NCBI GenBank assembly: GCA_007694915.1
Contig: REEV01000120.1
Location: 1 to 64,000, forward strand
Source: Cyanobium sp. PLM2.Bin73
GTDB taxonomy: Bacteria > Cyanobacteriota > Cyanobacteriia > PCC-6307 > Cyanobiaceae
Direction: 5' to 3'
DNA length: 64,000 bases
Shown here piece by piece: positions 59,651 to 64,000 of the stretch. The position numbers and the translations under genes were made by a program. The notes beneath the pieces were generated by a model. The model searched no databases. It was not told the origin of the DNA and worked only from the letters and a program-made list of their open reading frames with translations. The number at the start of each line of letters is the position of its first letter. The stretch's first letter is position 1.

Positions 59651-59847
59651 GGCGGCGGCTTGCACCCGGTCGGCGGGGCGGAGCTCAGCACCACCGCCTC
59701 CAGGCACAGCTCCTCGCCCTGCACGGCGGTGATCGCCCAGCGCAGGGGCTCACCGTGGGGCGCCAGAGCGACCCTGATCTGGGCCAGCAGGGGACCCGGC
59801 TGGCGGCGAACGCGCAGCGTCAGGGGGCGCAGAGCCAGGCTGCTCAA
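59647..59847 (-). CDS. Small conserved hypothetical protein, 66 residues
   Basis: A short beta-rich protein (SSLALRPLTLRVRRQPGPLLAQIRVALAPHGEPLRWAITAVQ in part) ending in a proline-rich tail. It fills exactly the gap between the ferredoxin gene and the DUF3326 gene and overlaps the latter by four bases. No ATG is available, so a TTG at 59847 is proposed with a weak GGGA upstream. The longer frame to 60177 overlaps the ferredoxin gene and is rejected. Function unknown. Confidence 0.5.
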   Translation of the reverse strand: MSSLALRPLTLRVRRQPGPLLAQIRVALAPHGEPLRWAITAVQGEELCLEAVVLSSAPPTGCKPPP

Positions 59848-59857
59848 GGCAATCCCG

Positions 59858-60181
59858 TCACTTCTGGAACTGCCCGAACTGGGCCTCGTAGAGGGCGTCC
59901 TCCATGCCGGCCTGGAGTTTGAGATCACTGCGCGGATAGGCCACGCACAGCAGGGCATAGCCCTGCTGCTGAAGCTCCGCCTTGACCCCCATGGCATCGG
60001 GCTGGTGCACCGTGCCCTCGCTGAGCAGGGCCGCGCAGGTGGTGCACACCCCAGAGCAGCAGGAACTGGGCAGGGGCACCCCGGCCTCTTCGGCCGCCGC
60101 CAGCACCGTCTGGTCGTCGCGACAGGAAAAAGTGTGGGTGGTGCCATCCAGGCTGGCCACGACGGTGAAGCTGGCACTCAT
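59858..60181 (-). CDS. Second [2Fe-2S] ferredoxin, divergent
   Basis: A 107-residue ferredoxin with ligands Cys41, Cys46, Cys49 and Cys79 (C-x4-C-x2-C-x29-C) in SSCCSGVCTTCAALL and LLCVAYP. An extra cysteine sits at 42. Compared with PetF it lacks the EEELY end, has a longer tail (YEAQFGQFQK) and a less acidic surface, so it probably serves a special partner rather than bulk photosynthetic transport. It lies 38 bases downstream of the oxygenase-like gene. The ATG at 60181 is chosen over the open frame to 60259. Confidence 0.9.
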   Translation of the reverse strand: MSASFTVVASLDGTTHTFSCRDDQTVLAAAEEAGVPLPSSCCSGVCTTCAALLSEGTVHQPDAMGVKAELQQQGYALLCVAYPRSDLKLQAGMEDALYEAQFGQFQK

Positions 60182-60219
60182 GGGTGGATTACGGATCGAT
60201 CGGGGGCCCGGCGGCTGCT

Positions 60220-60969
60220 TCAGGCCAGCGGCTGTCCATCTTCGGTGATCGCCTGCCACTGGCTGGGGTGGGGGGCGAGGTATTCCGGTGGGGCCTGGCC
60301 CGCGGGCAGAGGCGCTGCCGTGAGCACCAGATCCATGCTCAACGAGCAGCGCAGCGACTCCGGATCGCCATTGGGCAGGACGGCGTGATCGATGCAGGCC
60401 GGAAACACCAGCAGCAGCCCGGCGCGGGGGGCCACGTCAAGCCAGGGGCGGGTCCAGGACGTGGGAGTCACGGGCCCACCGTGGCCGACAGCAAACCCCG
60501 GCACCAATTCATTGGCCTGCCGAAGCGGCCACAGCCTCAGCGACCCGCAGCGGCCGCTGCCGTCACCGCTGAGGTAGTAGATCGCTGTGAGATGGGCATT
60601 GGGGTGGTGGTGCCGGCCCACCTCCTGCCCTGGCTCGCTGAGCACCGGCCAGCAGCGCTGAAGGTGCAGGCTGATCCGGCGGCGATCGAACCCAAGCTGC
60701 TCCAGGTAGGTGCCGATGTGACCGGTGAGCTCGGCGATCAGCGGCGCGAAGGTGGGGTGGCGGTGGAGCTGCCACACCCCGTTGAGATCACCCGTCCAGG
60801 CGCAGCCAGGCTCTGGGTTGCCCTCCGCCTGCCCGCGCAGCTCATGCAGCTGCTGCAGCTGAGCGGCCAGATCAAGAGGGTCGGGCCGGCATTGGACCCG
60901 GCCCAGGGCCAGCGGGAACAGGCCCTCGATCGCCAGAGAACCCGCTGCTCCAGGCGGTGGCGTTGCCAT
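60220..60969 (-). CDS. Putative 2-oxoglutarate/Fe(II) oxygenase
   Basis: A 249-residue protein resembling the small group of putative 2OG-Fe(II) oxygenases (TIGR02466-like as I recall). The core shows SEPGQEVGRHHHPNAHLTAIYYLSGDGSG, with candidate iron-binding histidines, then GLLLVFPACIDHAVLPN with the distal histidine and a final arginine in SLRCSLSMDLVL. An N-terminal 90-residue part is unrecognised. The ATG at 60969 is preferred. The gene lies ten bases downstream of atpG on the same strand. Substrate unknown, and the family call is tentative. Confidence 0.68.
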   Translation of the reverse strand: MATPPPGAAGSLAIEGLFPLALGRVQCRPDPLDLAAQLQQLHELRGQAEGNPEPGCAWTGDLNGVWQLHRHPTFAPLIAELTGHIGTYLEQLGFDRRRISLHLQRCWPVLSEPGQEVGRHHHPNAHLTAIYYLSGDGSGRCGSLRLWPLRQANELVPGFAVGHGGPVTPTSWTRPWLDVAPRAGLLLVFPACIDHAVLPNGDPESLRCSLSMDLVLTAAPLPAGQAPPEYLAPHPSQWQAITEDGQPLA

Positions 60970-60979
60970 CCGGCAACCG

Positions 60980-61933
60980 TCAGGCCATGGCTGCGGAGCC
61001 ACCCACCACTTCCAGGATTTCCTGGGTGATGGCGGCCTGACGGGCCTTGTTGTAATCGAGCGTGAGGCTCTTGGCCAACGCCTTGGCGTTGTCGCTGGCG
61101 TTGTTCATGGCCGTCATCCGGCTGGCGAGCTCGGAAGCCGCGGCCTCCTGCAGGGAGCGCAGCAGCTGATTCTGCACATAGAGCGGCAGCAGCGCATCCA
61201 GCAGTTGGTCGGGGTCCTGCTCGAAGACAATGTCGGCTGGCAGGTTGGGCTCGGGGTTGGGCTCGCTGCCGGTCTCCACCACCAGACGACCCTCGCGGGT
61301 TGTGAGGCGGAAGATTTCGTCCTCCGGAGTGGCAATGCCCTGGGGATCGAGAGGCAGGAGGGTCTGGATCACCGGCCGGGAGCTCACCAGATTGATGAAC
61401 TTGGTGAAGATCATCTCCACCCGATCACAGGACCCCGACAGAAATTCCGCCAGCACCTCGTTGGCGATCGAGCCTGCCTCTTGGGCATTGGGCACCTGCT
61501 CCAGGCCCGTGAACGTGGCCCGGATGGTGTAGGTGTCGGAGCGGTTCTGGAAATAGGTGATGGCCTTGCGGCCGATCAACACAAGATCAACCTTGAACCC
61601 CTGGCCGCTGAGCTCGGCGTGGCGCTGTTCGGTGCGCTTGATGATGTTGGCGTTGTAGCCGCCACAGAGGCCGCGATCACCGGTCACTGCCAGCAGGGTG
61701 ATGCACTCCACGGGCTGGTCGCGGAACAGGGGCACATCCACATCGGCAAAGCCGATGCGCGACTGGAGGGTTTCCAGCACCCGAGCCAGGCGGTCGGCGA
61801 AGGGACGACTGCGCAGCACCTGCTCCTGCGCGCGGCGGACCTTGGCGGCCGCCACGAGGCGCATGGCCTCGGTGATCTTGCGGGTGTTCTTGACCGAACT
61901 GATGCGGTCGCGGATTTCCTTGAGATTGGCCAT
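60980..61933 (-). CDS. atpG: F-type ATP synthase gamma subunit
   Basis: Central rotating stalk of the ATP synthase. The 317-residue protein begins [28 protein letters not shown] and ends [17 protein letters not shown]...[15 protein letters not shown]. Between about residues 195 and 240 it carries the insertion found in cyanobacterial and chloroplast gamma subunits, here without the two regulatory cysteines of the chloroplast form. It follows atpA by 13 bases. Confidence 0.97.
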   Translation of the reverse strand: MANLKEIRDRISSVKNTRKITEAMRLVAAAKVRRAQEQVLRSRPFADRLARVLETLQSRIGFADVDVPLFRDQPVECITLLAVTGDRGLCGGYNANIIKRTEQRHAELSGQGFKVDLVLIGRKAITYFQNRSDTYTIRATFTGLEQVPNAQEAGSIANEVLAEFLSGSCDRVEMIFTKFINLVSSRPVIQTLLPLDPQGIATPEDEIFRLTTREGRLVVETGSEPNPEPNLPADIVFEQDPDQLLDALLPLYVQNQLLRSLQEAAASELASRMTAMNNASDNAKALAKSLTLDYNKARQAAITQEILEVVGGSAAMA

Positions 61934-61946
61934 CGGCTGAACTCCC

Positions 61947-64000
<2,054 letters not shown>

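Noticed and set aside
59848-60177. Longer form of the 66-residue protein gene reaching 60177
   Set aside because: It overlaps the whole ferredoxin gene in another frame; only the last 66 codons lie in otherwise unused sequence.

Overview
The window reads as chromosomal core DNA of a GC-rich unicellular picocyanobacterium, most likely a Cyanobium / alpha-type Synechococcus relative. The support is a set of cyanobacterial marker genes: psbV (cytochrome c550), a plant-type ferredoxin, the ferredoxin:thioredoxin reductase variable chain, PSRP-3/Ycf65, the photosystem II S4-domain protein, the NblS sensor kinase, the F-ATP synthase split into atpHAG and atpDC, and a complete kaiA-kaiB-kaiC clock locus with full-length kaiA. 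Full-length kaiA argues against Prochlorococcus. No prophage, insertion sequence, integrase, CRISPR array or defence island was seen. Coding density is very high, with many 1-4 base start/stop overlaps.

Layout. 0.1-6.2 kb: tyrS, a DUF1825 gene, a LuxR-type regulator, an HhH protein next to a GIY-YIG-like nuclease, pepA, and two small genes. 6.2-14.3 kb (minus strand): a tight run encoding an exported protein, purC, BamA/Omp85, lpxC, fabZ, lpxA, lpxB and msrA, that is, outer-membrane and lipid A assembly read downstream of a purine gene. 14.4-17.7 kb (plus): purD overlapping nblS. 17.7-20.5 kb (minus): kaiA-kaiB-kaiC, divergent from rplU-rpmA. 21.5-28.1 kb: a methyltransferase, a YhhQ transporter, truB, a YebC-family gene, nagB, a SpoIID-domain protein and RNase Z. 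28.2-32.2 kb: psbV with a strong terminator, a small cysteine-rich protein, petF, prmA and serA.

32.3-38.8 kb: a small membrane protein overlapping the PSII S4 gene, tRNA-Val(GAC), murD, an EVE-domain protein, a membrane protein, DUF2811, a beta-hydroxyacid dehydrogenase family member, a DUF1818-like gene and rpoZ. 38.8-41.5 kb: a lidless Hsp70 relative followed at once by a membrane-anchored helical protein, then ftrV. 41.6-44.9 kb: pyrR, gpmI, secG, msrB. 45.0-49.3 kb: groES-groEL (minus) and atpD-atpC (plus) diverge around a CIRCE element, the expected HrcA operator. 49.4-58.6 kb: PSRP-3, a HAD hydrolase, pepP, a CNNM/HlyC-type protein, a DUF697-like GTPase, nadD, nadE, ald, rlmH. 58.6-64 kb (minus): atpH (cut by the window end), atpA, atpG, then a 2OG-Fe(II) oxygenase-like gene, a second ferredoxin, a 66-residue protein and a DUF3326 protein.

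No clearly new system stands out. The most promising uncharacterised pairings are the HhH/GIY-YIG pair, the lidless Hsp70 with its membrane partner, the oxygenase/ferredoxin/DUF3326 string, and the CNNM/GTPase/NAD cluster. Structured non-coding signals worth attention are two back-to-back perfect hairpins near 37.2 kb, a 3 x 14 nt repeat between rplU and rpmA, and terminators that share sequence with the ends of a small gene beside petF. All family names rest on motif reading; no database search was possible.
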